The position numbers and the translations under genes are program-made. Positions 28,565-37,730 of a DNA stretch of 64,000 nt are shown here, in pieces. Positions within the stretch are counted from its first letter, which is position 1, and every line of letters starts with the position of its first letter. The notes under the pieces were generated by a model, which worked only from the letters and a program-made list of their open reading frames with translations, made no database searches and was not told the DNA's origin. Source of the stretch: Oceanicoccus sp. (lineage in GTDB: Bacteria > Pseudomonadota > Gammaproteobacteria > Pseudomonadales > Dasaniaceae); assembly GCF_029238675.1 (NCBI RefSeq), contig NZ_JAQWFR010000024.1, positions 1-64,000 of the forward strand, in the 5' to 3' direction.

Positions 28565-29722
28565 ATGCATTTACGAGCGAAACGGCTGTACAAGCTGGCG
28601 CTTAGTCCTGTGCTATTACTGCTCAGTTTTCTGAGTACAGGTGCTTGGGCAGAAGAAGCTCAACGCTGGCAGATGAATATGTCGCCAGGCGTTACCGAAG
28701 TTGGGGCAGAAATTTACGGTCTGCATATGATCGTTTTCTGGATTTGTGTAGTGATTGGTATTTTCACTTTTGGCGCAATGTTTTATTCGGTGTTTGCGCA
28801 CCGTAAGTCAAAGGGTGTTAAGCCAGCTACTTTCCACGAAAGTACAGCAATTGAGATTGCCTGGACTGTCGTTCCCTTTATTATCCTTATCGTGATGGCT
28901 TTTCCTGCCACAACCACATTATTAAAAGTCTATGACTTTGATGATTCCGAACTGGATATCCTGGTGACCGGTTATCAGTGGAAGTGGAAGTACGAGTATA
29001 TTGATGAAGCTGGCGAAAACGTCGTGTTCTTCAGTAACCTGCGTACAGGTAAGACAGAAATTTATAACGAAGACAACAAAGGCGAGCACTACTTATTAGA
29101 AGTAGACGAGCCTGTTGTGCTTCCTGTTAACAAAAAAATACGCTTTTTAGTCACAGCGAATGACGTTATCCACGCCTGGTGGGTACCTGCATTGGCGGTG
29201 AAGAAAGACGCGATCCCCGGCTTTATCAACGAAGCCTGGACTCGTCCACTGGAAACCGGTGTATACCGTGGCCAGTGTGCTGAGCTATGTGGTCGTGAGC
29301 ACGGCTATATGCCGATTGTTGTAAACGTCGTTGAACAAGACGAATACAACGCGTGGTTAGCAGGCAAAAAATCTCAAGCAGCTGAAATCAAAGCCTTGAT
29401 GGACAAGCAATTCACCCTTGATGAGCAGATGGTTGCGGGCAAGGTCGTATACGACCAATACTGCGCTGCCTGTCACGGTCTGAATGGTGAAGGCGGTATC
29501 GGTAACGCCATCGCCGGCAGTCCATATGCTACCGGCGAAGTCGGCCCGCATTTAAATATGGGTATCAATGGTGTGCCTGGCACAGCCATGCAGGCTTTCG
29601 GCGCTCAGCTCAATGATGTCGACATGGCCGCCGTTATTACGTACCAGCGTAATGCTTTTGGCAATAATATGGGTGACATAGTTCAGCCCATCGACGTTTA
29701 TAACTTTAAGCAAGGTCAGTAG
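28565..29722 (+). CDS. coxB: Cytochrome c oxidase subunit II with fused cytochrome c domain
   Basis: Receives electrons at the CuA centre of the aa3-type oxidase. The 385-residue protein has a signal peptide (to about residue 29), two membrane helices (about 55-75 and 95-118), the CuA cupredoxin domain with CAELCGREHGYMP around 237-249, and a C-terminal class I heme domain with CAACHG near 298. That makes it a caa3-like fused subunit. I chose the ATG at 28565, preceded by GGAG, rather than the in-frame ATG at 28550. It begins the cox operon. Confidence 0.96.
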   Translation: MHLRAKRLYKLALSPVLLLLSFLSTGAWAEEAQRWQMNMSPGVTEVGAEIYGLHMIVFWICVVIGIFTFGAMFYSVFAHRKSKGVKPATFHESTAIEIAWTVVPFIILIVMAFPATTTLLKVYDFDDSELDILVTGYQWKWKYEYIDEAGENVVFFSNLRTGKTEIYNEDNKGEHYLLEVDEPVVLPVNKKIRFLVTANDVIHAWWVPALAVKKDAIPGFINEAWTRPLETGVYRGQCAELCGREHGYMPIVVNVVEQDEYNAWLAGKKSQAAEIKALMDKQFTLDEQMVAGKVVYDQYCAACHGLNGEGGIGNAIAGSPYATGEVGPHLNMGINGVPGTAMQAFGAQLNDVDMAAVITYQRNAFGNNMGDIVQPIDVYNFKQGQ

Positions 29723-29733
29723 GAGGAGTCACA

Positions 29734-31293
29734 ATGGGTGCGCACGGGCCTGCTACAACAGGATTAATGCGTTGGGTAACAACAACCAACCACAAAGATA
29801 TCGGTACGATGTATCTTTGGTTCAGCTTCGCCATGTTTATCATGGGCGGTGCTTTTGCCATGATCATTCGTGCGGAATTATTTCAACCGGGCCTACAAAT
29901 TGTAGAGCCTGAATTCTTTAACCAGATGACTACCATGCACGGCCTCGTGATGGTATTCGGTGCCATCATGCCTTCGTTTGTTGGCTTGGCTAACTGGTTA
30001 ATTCCAATGATGATTGGTGCGCCTGATATGGCGTTACCAAGAATGAATAACTTAAGTTTCTGGATTCTTCCTCCTACCTTTTTACTGTTGGCTTCAACAT
30101 TATTTATGGAAGGCGGAGCGCCAAACTTCGGTTGGACATTCTATGCACCACTGTCAACGACTTATGCTCCAGACACAGTAACGTTCTTTATTTTCGGCGT
30201 TCACTTGATGGGTCTGTCGTCAATCATGGGTTCAATCAACATTATTGCCACTGTCGTCAACTTACGTGCGCCTGGCATGACGTATATGAAAATGCCAATG
30301 TTCGTATGGACTTGGTTAATCACTGCTTTCCTACTGGTTGCTGTAATGCCAGTACTGGCGGGTGCGGTTACTATGATGTTGATGGATATTCACTTCGGTA
30401 CCAGCTTCTTCTCAGCGGCTGGTGGCGGTGACCCGGTTCTGTTCCAGCATATTTTCTGGTTCTTCGGTCACCCAGAGGTTTACATCATTATCTTGCCTGC
30501 GTTTGGTGTGGTGTCACAAATTATCCCAACCTTTGCTCGTAAGCCGTTGTTTGGTTACGACTCAATGGTTTATGCAACAGCGTCTATCGCTTTCCTATCG
30601 TTTATCGTGTGGGCTCACCACATGTATACCGTAGGTATGCCGATTGCTGGTGAGTTGTTCTTTATGTACGCCACCATGCTGATTGCTGTACCAACAGGGG
30701 TTAAAGTATTTAACTGGATCACAACCATGTGGCAGGGTGCAATGACGTTTGAAACGCCAATGCTGTTCTGTATCGGTTTTGTATTCCTGTTTACCGTAGG
30801 TGGTTTCACCGGTGTTATGCTTTCATTAGCACCGGTAGATTTCCAGTACCACGATAGCTACTTTGTTGTTGCTCACTTCCATTACGTAATGGTTGCGGGT
30901 GCGGTATTTAGTATGTCGGCTGCGGTTTATTACTGGTTGCCGAAGTGGTGTGGCCGCATGTACAACGAGAGCATGGGTAAAGCCCATTTCTGGATCTCGT
31001 TTATCGGCTTTAACCTGACCTTCTTCCCTCAGCATTTCTTAGGGTTAGCAGGTATGCCACGTCGTATTCCTGATTATGCGCTGCAATTTACTGACTTCAA
31101 TACCATGTCTTCAGTCGGCGCGTTTATCTATGGTACTTCGCAGTTATTGTTCCTGTTCAATGTGGTTCGCACCATTACTTCAGGTGAGAAAACCAGCGAA
31201 GAGAAAACCTGGGAAGGTGCTGAAGGTCTTGAATGGACCGTTGCAACTCCCGCTCCTTACCACACATTCTCAACGCCGCCGGAAGTTAAATAA
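29734..31293 (+). CDS. coxA: Cytochrome c oxidase subunit I
   Basis: The catalytic subunit, which binds heme a and the heme a3-CuB centre that reduces oxygen and pumps protons. The 519 residues span 12 predicted membrane helices. Key motifs are HGLVMVFG (heme a ligand), WFFGHPEVYIIILPAFG (CuB His and the crosslinked Tyr), WAHHMYTVG (CuB His pair) and VAHFHYVMVAGAVF (heme ligands). AGGAGGAG just upstream is a strong ribosome site. It follows coxB by 11 bases. Confidence 0.98.
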   Translation: MGAHGPATTGLMRWVTTTNHKDIGTMYLWFSFAMFIMGGAFAMIIRAELFQPGLQIVEPEFFNQMTTMHGLVMVFGAIMPSFVGLANWLIPMMIGAPDMALPRMNNLSFWILPPTFLLLASTLFMEGGAPNFGWTFYAPLSTTYAPDTVTFFIFGVHLMGLSSIMGSINIIATVVNLRAPGMTYMKMPMFVWTWLITAFLLVAVMPVLAGAVTMMLMDIHFGTSFFSAAGGGDPVLFQHIFWFFGHPEVYIIILPAFGVVSQIIPTFARKPLFGYDSMVYATASIAFLSFIVWAHHMYTVGMPIAGELFFMYATMLIAVPTGVKVFNWITTMWQGAMTFETPMLFCIGFVFLFTVGGFTGVMLSLAPVDFQYHDSYFVVAHFHYVMVAGAVFSMSAAVYYWLPKWCGRMYNESMGKAHFWISFIGFNLTFFPQHFLGLAGMPRRIPDYALQFTDFNTMSSVGAFIYGTSQLLFLFNVVRTITSGEKTSEEKTWEGAEGLEWTVATPAPYHTFSTPPEVK

Positions 31294-31358
31294 CGGTTGG
31301 GTTGTATGTTTTGTAAGAAGTTAAGTAGAAGATGTAGATTGTTGTAAAAGAGGTAACA

Positions 31359-31940
31359 ATGGCGGATATGCCAACAAACAATGAGGCAACGGGTTCAGTT
31401 GCTATGACAGTCGGTAAATTATCGATTGTGGTTGTTGTTATGTTCGCCTTTGTATTTGTAGTGATGGTGCCGTTATACAATGTGCTTTGTGATGCACTGG
31501 GTATTAACGGGAAAACCAGTGGCGAACGTTACCGCGTAGTGGAAGCCACCGTTGATACCAGTCGCGAAATTCGAATTTCGTTTGTTGCGACTAATAATGA
31601 TGGTATGCCCTGGGAATTTCGGCCAACCGATTCTGTTCTCAAGGTGAACCCCGGCGCAGTTAACGACACCGTGTTTTATGCCAAAAACCCGCTAGCGGAA
31701 AATATGGTGGCTCAAGCAGTACCGAGCGTATCACCGGCACGAGCAGCGGAGTATTTTCATAAAACAGAATGTTTTTGTTTCAACCAACAGCCTTTAGACG
31801 GCGGTGAAGAAACAGAAATGGCACTGCAATTTATTGTCGACCAGGATTTACCGGCCGATATAAAAAGCATTACCTTGTCGTACACAATTTTTGATGTGAC
31901 AGCGATGGTTGGTCCTCAAGCCAAAGTTGCCACACGATAA
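31359..31940 (+). CDS. ctaG: Cytochrome c oxidase assembly protein CtaG/Cox11
   Basis: Delivers copper to the CuB site of subunit I. The 193-residue type II membrane protein has one N-terminal helix (about 20-42) and a periplasmic immunoglobulin-like domain with the copper motif CFCF at 138-141. The typical operon position, between subunits I and III, agrees. The 65-bp gap from coxA holds only the ribosome site GAGGTAAC region. Confidence 0.95.
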   Translation: MADMPTNNEATGSVAMTVGKLSIVVVVMFAFVFVVMVPLYNVLCDALGINGKTSGERYRVVEATVDTSREIRISFVATNNDGMPWEFRPTDSVLKVNPGAVNDTVFYAKNPLAENMVAQAVPSVSPARAAEYFHKTECFCFNQQPLDGGEETEMALQFIVDQDLPADIKSITLSYTIFDVTAMVGPQAKVATR

Positions 31941-32003
31941 ACAGATAAAACAAAAAGCTATTTCTTTCGTTGAAAATATCAGCGAAATAAACGGAGAAAA
32001 AAA

Positions 32004-32984
32004 ATGTCAGGTCAGAGCAACTCAGATTACGAGAGCTATTACGTTCCCGAACAAAGCAAGCTGGCTATATTTGCTAGTTTAACTTTGTTTACGGCGTTAT
32101 TCGGCGCGGCTAATGTGTTGAATGATAGATTGGCGACTATAAAAACAGGCATAGAGACAGATACCAATTCCTGGTTTATCTTCATCACGGGCCTGGTTTT
32201 ATTTATGGCGACCTTGTTCGCATGGTTCCGCCAGACGATTATTGAAAACCGTGCCGGTATGAACAGCGGCCAGTTAAAACACTCTTACGTTATTGGTATG
32301 CAGTGGTTTATCTTTTCAGAAGTGATGTTCTTTGCCGCCTTCTTTGGTGCGCTATGGTACGTCCGTAACCTTGCAGGCCCATGGTTGGGTGGTGAGGGCG
32401 ACGGCGGCCGTATGAATAGTTTGATCTGGGAAGGTTTCAGCTACAATTGGCCAATGATGACGACACCACAGGATGCTGTTGGTATCAGTAATCAGACCAT
32501 AGCTAACAACGGCATTATGGCCGGCCCCGAGAAGAACCTTAGCTTTCCTGGTTGGGATAATATCCTGCACTGGTTACCGATGTGGAACACCATCGTGCTA
32601 ATGACCTCTTCGGTGACTGCGCACATGGCTCACTTGGGTCTATTGGCTAACAACCGTAAGAAGTTAAACCTTTGGTTAGGTATTACTGTTGCCCTGGGTA
32701 TCTTGTTCGTTTACTTACAGTATATGGAATACCACGAAGCCTATGTTGAATACGGCCTGTATCTGCACTCAGGTATTTACGGCTCAACCTTCTTTATGTT
32801 GACTGGCTTCCACGGCTTCCACGTTTGTATGGGTATGATTATGCTGTTGATCCAGTGGCTGCGTTCTACCAAAGCTGGCCACTTTACTGCTGAAGATCAC
32901 TTCGGTTTCGAAGCCTCATCATGGTACTGGCACTTTGTTGATGTGGTATGGGTAGGTTTGTTCCTGTTCGTTTACATCCTTTAA
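32004..32984 (+). CDS. coxC: Cytochrome c oxidase subunit III
   Basis: The third core subunit, which stabilises subunit I and helps proton uptake. The 326 residues hold seven predicted helices. Recognisable segments are MQWFIFSEVMFFAAFFGALWY, LTGFHGFHVCMGM and the end FEASSWYWHFVDVVWVGLF. It is somewhat longer than many relatives because of a loop after the third helix (about 130-185). Followed by a terminator at 33006-33040. Confidence 0.96.
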   Translation: MSGQSNSDYESYYVPEQSKLAIFASLTLFTALFGAANVLNDRLATIKTGIETDTNSWFIFITGLVLFMATLFAWFRQTIIENRAGMNSGQLKHSYVIGMQWFIFSEVMFFAAFFGALWYVRNLAGPWLGGEGDGGRMNSLIWEGFSYNWPMMTTPQDAVGISNQTIANNGIMAGPEKNLSFPGWDNILHWLPMWNTIVLMTSSVTAHMAHLGLLANNRKKLNLWLGITVALGILFVYLQYMEYHEAYVEYGLYLHSGIYGSTFFMLTGFHGFHVCMGMIMLLIQWLRSTKAGHFTAEDHFGFEASSWYWHFVDVVWVGLFLFVYIL

Positions 32985-33005
32985 GAAAGCTTGGCAATAA
33001 CAAGG

Positions 33006-33040
33006 AACGGTTGTGGAGCTAACTTCACAGCCGTTTTTTT
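33006..33040 (+). terminator. Rho-independent terminator after coxC
   Basis: AACGGTTGTG and CACAGCCGT pair, with one mismatch, around a ten-base loop, followed by seven T residues. It begins 22 bases after the coxC stop, so the structural cox genes form a unit separate from the assembly genes that follow. Confidence 0.85.
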
Positions 33041-33085
33041 ACGTTTAAAGCATGGTGAATTCGAATGTTATTGCCGCAAAGAAAT

Positions 33086-33155
33086 GTCATCCCCGCGAAC
33101 GCGGGGATCCAGTGACTTTGGGTGCAGGCTGGGTTCCCGCCCTCGCGGGAATGAC
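33086..33155. repeat. REP-like palindromic element (paired)
   Basis: Two hairpins, GTCATCCCCGCG...CGCGGGGATCCAG and CTGGGTTCCCGC...GCGGGAATGAC, are in mirror orientation around a short A+T-poor spacer. They form a bacterial interspersed mosaic-like pair. Shorter versions occur at 37689-37714 and 44890-44915. The element lies between the coxC terminator and the convergent small gene. Confidence 0.75.
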
Positions 33156-33164
33156 GGCGATAAG

Positions 33165-33425
33165 CTATTTAGTGACAGGAGTGATTTTTTCGCTATAGCG
33201 GGCATCCCATGGGGCATTAGAGCCAAGTTTCCCGGTAAATACGCCGAAGAAGATAAAGCTCAGTAGTAGAAATGCCAGCACAATTCGCACGGTTAATGCG
33301 TTCCAGGTATAGCGGCTGTTATCGTTGTTGCCCGCCGACTGATCCTTAATCAGAAAGCCCAGGCTGGTAAATAAACTGATTACCAGGGCGATAAACAGAA
33401 ATACAATAACCACTTTTAACCACAT
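33165..33425 (-). CDS. Twin-transmembrane protein (DUF2909 type)
   Basis: An 86-residue protein with two membrane helices (about 2-25 and 48-68) linked by a polar loop, ending in a charged tail. Small twin-helix proteins of this DUF2909 type sit between cox subunit III and surf1 in pseudomonads, and the start MWLKVVIVFLFIALVISLFTSL is typical. I chose the ATG at 33425; the frame is open further to 33461, which would add a 12-residue extension. It is transcribed against the operon and divergent from surf1. Its role is unknown but probably tied to oxidase assembly. Confidence 0.75.
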   Translation of the reverse strand: MWLKVVIVFLFIALVISLFTSLGFLIKDQSAGNNDNSRYTWNALTVRIVLAFLLLSFIFFGVFTGKLGSNAPWDARYSEKITPVTK

Positions 33426-33488
33426 AAATAGACTCCAGAGTCTGTTGGATAGAAGTGGCATTATAACTCAGGCAAATTAATCTTTTAT

Positions 33489-34241
33489 ATGTCCGATCTT
33501 CAATCAAAGCGATTACAATTTACACCCAACTGGCGCGCTAGCTTGTTGGCGGTTCTATTGTTGCCTGTAGTAATCTCGTTAGGGTTTTGGCAGCTGGATA
33601 GAGCAGAAGAAAAGCGGCAGCTTCAGGACTTATTCGAACATCGGCAGCTGGCTGGCCCGGTAGCGTTGGAAGCCCTGAATACCCAGGCTGATCTTCGCTA
33701 CCAGCCCGTGACCCTGAGGGGCGAGTTCGTTAATGAAAAAGCGGTGTTATTGGATAATCGAATTTATCAGGGACGCTTTGGTTATGAGATAATAACGCCG
33801 TTTCGCCTCGTGGATAGCAAGACAATGGTTTTAGTCAATCGGGGTTGGTTAGAGGGTGATATCTCCCGCCGTAGCCTGCCGGCTATTAAAGCCATTGCCG
33901 GTGAAATAGCGCTCATCGGTGAAGTTTATGTACCGCAGGGTGATGTAATGTTACTGGCAGATGAGTCAGCCAGTGGTTGGCCCAGAGTGATGCAGTCACT
34001 GAATATAGAGGCACTGCAAAAAGAATTTGAGCAAACACTATTTCCTTATAGTGTGCGCATAAAACAAATATCTGCCGCCAGTTATACACCCAATTGGGTA
34101 GTGGTAAACCTGCAGCCAGAAAAGCATACCGGTTATGCAGTGCAGTGGTTTGCTATGGCGGTGGCCTTATTGGTTATTGGTTTATTAGCTAATACCAATC
34201 TATGGTCGTTGATTAAACGTAATAAAGTAGAGGTTGTATAA
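33489..34241 (+). CDS. surf1: SURF1-family cytochrome oxidase assembly protein
   Basis: Assists insertion of heme a into subunit I. The 250-residue protein has the two-helix SURF1 layout: an N-terminal helix (about 17-33) with LGFWQLDRAEEKRQL following it, and a C-terminal helix (about 218-236, GYAVQWFAMAVALL). Between them lies the periplasmic domain with LRGEFV, LLDNRIYQGRFGYEII and LVNRGW. The stop abuts the start of the next gene. Confidence 0.93.
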   Translation: MSDLQSKRLQFTPNWRASLLAVLLLPVVISLGFWQLDRAEEKRQLQDLFEHRQLAGPVALEALNTQADLRYQPVTLRGEFVNEKAVLLDNRIYQGRFGYEIITPFRLVDSKTMVLVNRGWLEGDISRRSLPAIKAIAGEIALIGEVYVPQGDVMLLADESASGWPRVMQSLNIEALQKEFEQTLFPYSVRIKQISAASYTPNWVVVNLQPEKHTGYAVQWFAMAVALLVIGLLANTNLWSLIKRNKVEVV

Positions 34242-34883
34242 GTGTCAGGGCAAGTTTTTAAATCGCAGCAAGAAGTCGAGCAAAATAGAAAGAATCGTAA
34301 AGTCATTCTAGGTATTTTTGGAATACCTGCATTGGTATTTATTTTGTCGACAGGTCTTTATCTTTTAGTGTCTTCTAAAGCTGTTGATATGGGCACGGTA
34401 AACAATGGTGAATTACTTGTTCCGCCGTTGCAGTTTGCCGAGCTGCCCTTAATGAATATTGACGGTGAAACATTTGATTATTCAAAGCCGGAACCGAAAT
34501 GGGCTTTTGTGGTTTTAGGCGGCCAACGTTGCGAAGGCAGCTGTGAAAGAATGTTATATATCGCCAGGCAAAGCATTATTGCGCTAGCAAAAAAAATGAA
34601 TCGGGTGCGGTTAATCTATGTCACTAATAATGGTATTGATGACGCCCTAAAAGAACGCTTTGACACAGAGTATAAAGGCGTTGATGTTGTTTCATTACAA
34701 GATGTAGAGCTACAGCAATTATTTACCCCTGTAGATATCGACCCTTTTAAAGTAAATACATTTTATGTCGTTGATCCTCGCGGTTGGTTAATGATGCACT
34801 ACCAAGCAGAAAATACCGAACAGGACACACTGAACACCTTAGGCAAAGCTGTTGTTCGCGATATGAAACGATTAATTAAGTAA
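34242..34883 (+). CDS. Cox-operon membrane protein with Sco-like CX3C motif
   Basis: A 213-residue protein with one N-terminal helix (about 22-45) and a periplasmic thioredoxin-like domain. The position between surf1 and ctaA is conserved in pseudomonads, where it has no assigned function. GQRCEGSCERMLYIARQ places two cysteines at 97 and 101 in a CX3C pattern, the same spacing as the copper site of Sco proteins (CPDVC). FYVVDPRGWLMMHYQ near the C-terminus also resembles the end of a thioredoxin fold. It may be a copper chaperone or thiol partner, which is inference. It uses a GTG start directly after the surf1 stop. Confidence 0.75.
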   Translation: MSGQVFKSQQEVEQNRKNRKVILGIFGIPALVFILSTGLYLLVSSKAVDMGTVNNGELLVPPLQFAELPLMNIDGETFDYSKPEPKWAFVVLGGQRCEGSCERMLYIARQSIIALAKKMNRVRLIYVTNNGIDDALKERFDTEYKGVDVVSLQDVELQQLFTPVDIDPFKVNTFYVVDPRGWLMMHYQAENTEQDTLNTLGKAVVRDMKRLIK

Positions 34884-34900
34884 GACAAAAGGCAAAATGA

Positions 34901-36094
34901 ATGGCTTTATTTAATTCTCCCGAAAATCGATTGCCCGGTTTTAAACTGGCACTAATAGCCTCTATCTTTGCGGTGCTTGTTCTGGCCTTGGGCGCTTTCA
35001 CTCGTTTGGCTGATGCTGGCTTAGGCTGCCCTGATTGGCCTGGCTGTTACGGCCATGTACTTTGGCCGACCAGTGCCGAGGATGTTAAGGCGGCTAATCA
35101 GGCTTATCCTGACATGCCGGTTGAACACGATAAAACCTGGCCAGAAATGGTGCATCGTTATTTGGCCCAGGCCTTGGGGTTTTTCGCCATTGCTATATTT
35201 ATTTTAGCGGTGCGATATAGGGGGCAGGAACAACCGGTAAAAACTATCAGTGCATTATTGGTTACCAATGTTTTATTAACGGCGGTGACTGCGGTTGTTG
35301 GTGTGGTTATGGAACCTTTTGCGGTGGCCTCAGTAATCGCTACGATACTGACCCTGGCATACTTCGGATTAAAACGAGGGACGTCCGTCCAGCCCTTTAA
35401 ATTACCGGCGTTTTTGCTGGCCTTTATTATTTTGCAGGGTTTATTCGGCATGTGGACAGTGACCTTAAAGCTTTGGCCACAAGTCGTCACCTCTCACTTA
35501 TTAGGTGGTTTCACTACCTTTAGTTTGCTGTGGCTATTAACCCTTCGCCTTAATAATTTGCAATGGCAAGTACCAGCAGTAAACTTCGAACAGCTTAAAG
35601 CCTTCCGACGGTGGGCGGTGATTGGTTTAGTGATTGTCTTTGTTCAAATAGCATTAGGAGGTTGGACGACGTCTAACTATGCTGCGGTTGCCTGTCCGGA
35701 TCTGCCAACTTGCCAGAACCAGTGGCTACCAGATATGGATTTCAACGAAGGCTTTAATATCACGCAAAGTATTGGCCCTAACTACCTCGGTGGTATTATG
35801 GATAACGAAGCGCGTGTCGCGATTCACTTTATTCACCGTGTAGGCGCGATTATTACCACGGCTTATTTGCTGTTTTTAATCGTTGTTCTATATATGCGCA
35901 TAGCGTTGCCAGAAACTCGCACTATAGCTTCGGTGATCCTGGGGGTGTTAATACTGCAGGTTCTTTTGGGCTTGGGTAATATTATTTTTCAGTTTCCAGT
36001 ATCGGTCGCCGTGGCGCATAATTTGGTAGGTGCCCTGCTTCTAATCACTATGGTAACGTTAAACCATCGTGTTTTTACAGCAAAGCCCGTTTAG
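34901..36094 (+). CDS. ctaA: Heme A synthase
   Basis: Oxidises heme O to heme A. The 397-residue protein has eight predicted helices in two four-helix halves. The characteristic segments are LGAFTRLADAGLGCPDWPGCYG near the N-terminus, EMVHRYLAQ with the first heme-ligand His, LGGWTTSNYAAVACPDLPTCQ with the second-half cysteines, and FIHRVGAIITT. It is the standard CtaA/COX15 enzyme of aerobic gammaproteobacteria. Confidence 0.95.
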   Translation: MALFNSPENRLPGFKLALIASIFAVLVLALGAFTRLADAGLGCPDWPGCYGHVLWPTSAEDVKAANQAYPDMPVEHDKTWPEMVHRYLAQALGFFAIAIFILAVRYRGQEQPVKTISALLVTNVLLTAVTAVVGVVMEPFAVASVIATILTLAYFGLKRGTSVQPFKLPAFLLAFIILQGLFGMWTVTLKLWPQVVTSHLLGGFTTFSLLWLLTLRLNNLQWQVPAVNFEQLKAFRRWAVIGLVIVFVQIALGGWTTSNYAAVACPDLPTCQNQWLPDMDFNEGFNITQSIGPNYLGGIMDNEARVAIHFIHRVGAIITTAYLLFLIVVLYMRIALPETRTIASVILGVLILQVLLGLGNIIFQFPVSVAVAHNLVGALLLITMVTLNHRVFTAKPV

Positions 36095-36105
36095 AGATTT
36101 TTAGT

Positions 36106-36993
36106 ATGTCAGAGTCAACCAGTGAACCGTCGAGTCCATCCACCACCTGGGGGGACTACTACGAGCTAACCAAACCTAATGTAGTGTATTTAATGCTGCT
36201 CACCTCCGCCATTGGCATGTTTATGTCTGTGCCGGGCATAGTGCCATTGGATATTTTGATTTTCGGAAATTTGGGTATTGGCCTGTGCTCTGCCTGTGGC
36301 GCAGTAGTTAATCACTTGGTAGACCAACGTATTGATACCTTGATGAACCGCACTAAAAAGCGCCCTGTTGCCCAGGGCCGTATTAGTCAGGCGCATGCGG
36401 GTATCTTTGCCCTGGTATTGGGCGCAGTGGGTCTGGCAGTTTTATTAATCTTCACCAATCAGCTAACAGCATGGTTGACATTGTTTTCGCTGATTGGCTA
36501 TGCGGTAATTTATACCCTGTGGTTAAAGCGCGCGACGCCACAAAATATTGTGATTGGTGGCTTGCCGGGTGCTGCTCCCCCGCTCTTAGGCTGGACTGCG
36601 GTTAATAATGAAATTCACGGCCACGCCCTACTTCTGGTGCTTATTGTTTTTGCCTGGACCCCTCCGCATTTTTGGGCTCTGGCGATTAATCGTAAAGAAG
36701 ACTATGCCAAAGCCGCTATTCCCATGCTGCCAGTAACACATGGTGTTGAGTACACGGCCTTTCATATTCTGTTATATACCTTTGTACTAATCGCTGCAAG
36801 CTTACTGCCCTTCGCTACGGGCTTATCCGGTTTGTTGTACCTGGCGGGTGCCGTTATTTTGGGTGTTGTCCATCTGTATTACTCTATCGCTATAATGCGT
36901 AATAAACCTGGCGCGCCAATGGCAACTTTTAAGTATTCTCTTGTCTACTTAATGGCGATATATATTATTATGCTAGTTGATCACTACGTATAA
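36106..36993 (+). CDS. ctaB: Protoheme IX farnesyltransferase
   Basis: Converts heme B to heme O by adding a farnesyl group. It is a UbiA-superfamily membrane protein of 295 residues. The first aspartate motif is NHLVDQRIDTLMNRTKKRP and the second is INRKEDYAKAAIPMLPVTHG. The order ctaA-ctaB-sco, with a 16-bp gap each side, suggests one transcript supplying heme A. Confidence 0.96.
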   Translation: MSESTSEPSSPSTTWGDYYELTKPNVVYLMLLTSAIGMFMSVPGIVPLDILIFGNLGIGLCSACGAVVNHLVDQRIDTLMNRTKKRPVAQGRISQAHAGIFALVLGAVGLAVLLIFTNQLTAWLTLFSLIGYAVIYTLWLKRATPQNIVIGGLPGAAPPLLGWTAVNNEIHGHALLLVLIVFAWTPPHFWALAINRKEDYAKAAIPMLPVTHGVEYTAFHILLYTFVLIAASLLPFATGLSGLLYLAGAVILGVVHLYYSIAIMRNKPGAPMATFKYSLVYLMAIYIIMLVDHYV

Positions 36994-37010
36994 CGACTTT
37001 AGGAAAAGCG

Positions 37011-37679
37011 ATGAACCAACCGGCCAACAGTTTACAGCCTGAACAAAAGCGCGGCATTTATATGACCGTTGCCGTTGTTGTTATATTCGTCTGCCTGTTT
37101 GTCGGTTTTTTTGTTTATGGCTTAAGTAAACCCAAAATATTAACTGATAGCGAATTAAAAACTAACGGTACTTTTTTATTTGATAATCCCCGCTCTTTTA
37201 AAGACTTCTCTTTAGTGGATTATAATAAGCAGCCATTTACCCCCGAAGACCTGCAAGGCAAATGGTCGCTGATCTTCTTTGGCTTTACTTATTGCCCAGA
37301 TGTCTGCCCTACTACGCTAGCTTTATTAAATCGTTTTTATCGGGGTCAACTGGAAGGAGAATATGCAGATAATCTGCAAATTGTTTTGGTCAGTGTCGAT
37401 CCTGCACGGGACACACCAGAAAAGCTGTATGACTATGTGAAGTTTTTTAATGAAGATTTTGTCGGTGTAACCGGTGAGTTTTTAGAGCTGCATCGTTTTG
37501 CTACGCAACTGAATATTCCTTTCAGTAAATCACCCGGTGGCGGTGAGAACTATAACATTGAGCATAGTGGCAATATTGCGATTATTAATCCTAAGGGCCA
37601 CTATGTAGGGTTCTTCCGTTCGCCCCCTGAATTATCCAAATTGAACATCGGTTATCAATCAATTCGGGCAACCCGTTAG
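37011..37679 (+). CDS. sco: SCO1/SenC family copper chaperone
   Basis: Delivers copper to the CuA site of subunit II. The 222-residue protein has one N-terminal helix (about 17-38) and a periplasmic thioredoxin-like domain with the copper ligands CPDVC at 95-99 and the histidine in NIEHSGNIAIINPKG. The length is normal. It ends the assembly part of the operon, facing a REP-like element. Confidence 0.95.
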   Translation: MNQPANSLQPEQKRGIYMTVAVVVIFVCLFVGFFVYGLSKPKILTDSELKTNGTFLFDNPRSFKDFSLVDYNKQPFTPEDLQGKWSLIFFGFTYCPDVCPTTLALLNRFYRGQLEGEYADNLQIVLVSVDPARDTPEKLYDYVKFFNEDFVGVTGEFLELHRFATQLNIPFSKSPGGGENYNIEHSGNIAIINPKGHYVGFFRSPPELSKLNIGYQSIRATR

Positions 37680-37688
37680 CCGGTTTCC

Positions 37689-37714
37689 GTCATTCCCCCC
37701 TTCGCGTGAATGAC
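37689..37714. repeat. REP-like palindrome between sco and the Lrp gene
   Basis: GTCATTC and GAATGAC arms enclose a CCCCCTTCGCG core, a shorter copy of the element at 33086-33155. Its location between convergent genes makes it also a possible terminator hairpin. Confidence 0.65.
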
Positions 37715-37730
37715 AGGATTATTGGGTTGC

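Noticed and set aside
28214-28570. 118-residue minus-strand frame upstream of coxB
   Set aside because: It overlaps the promoter region and coxB start, has no recognisable domain, and no ribosome site.
33426-33461. Longer start of the twin-transmembrane protein
   Set aside because: The extra 12 residues are not conserved in layout for two-helix proteins, which begin right before the first helix.
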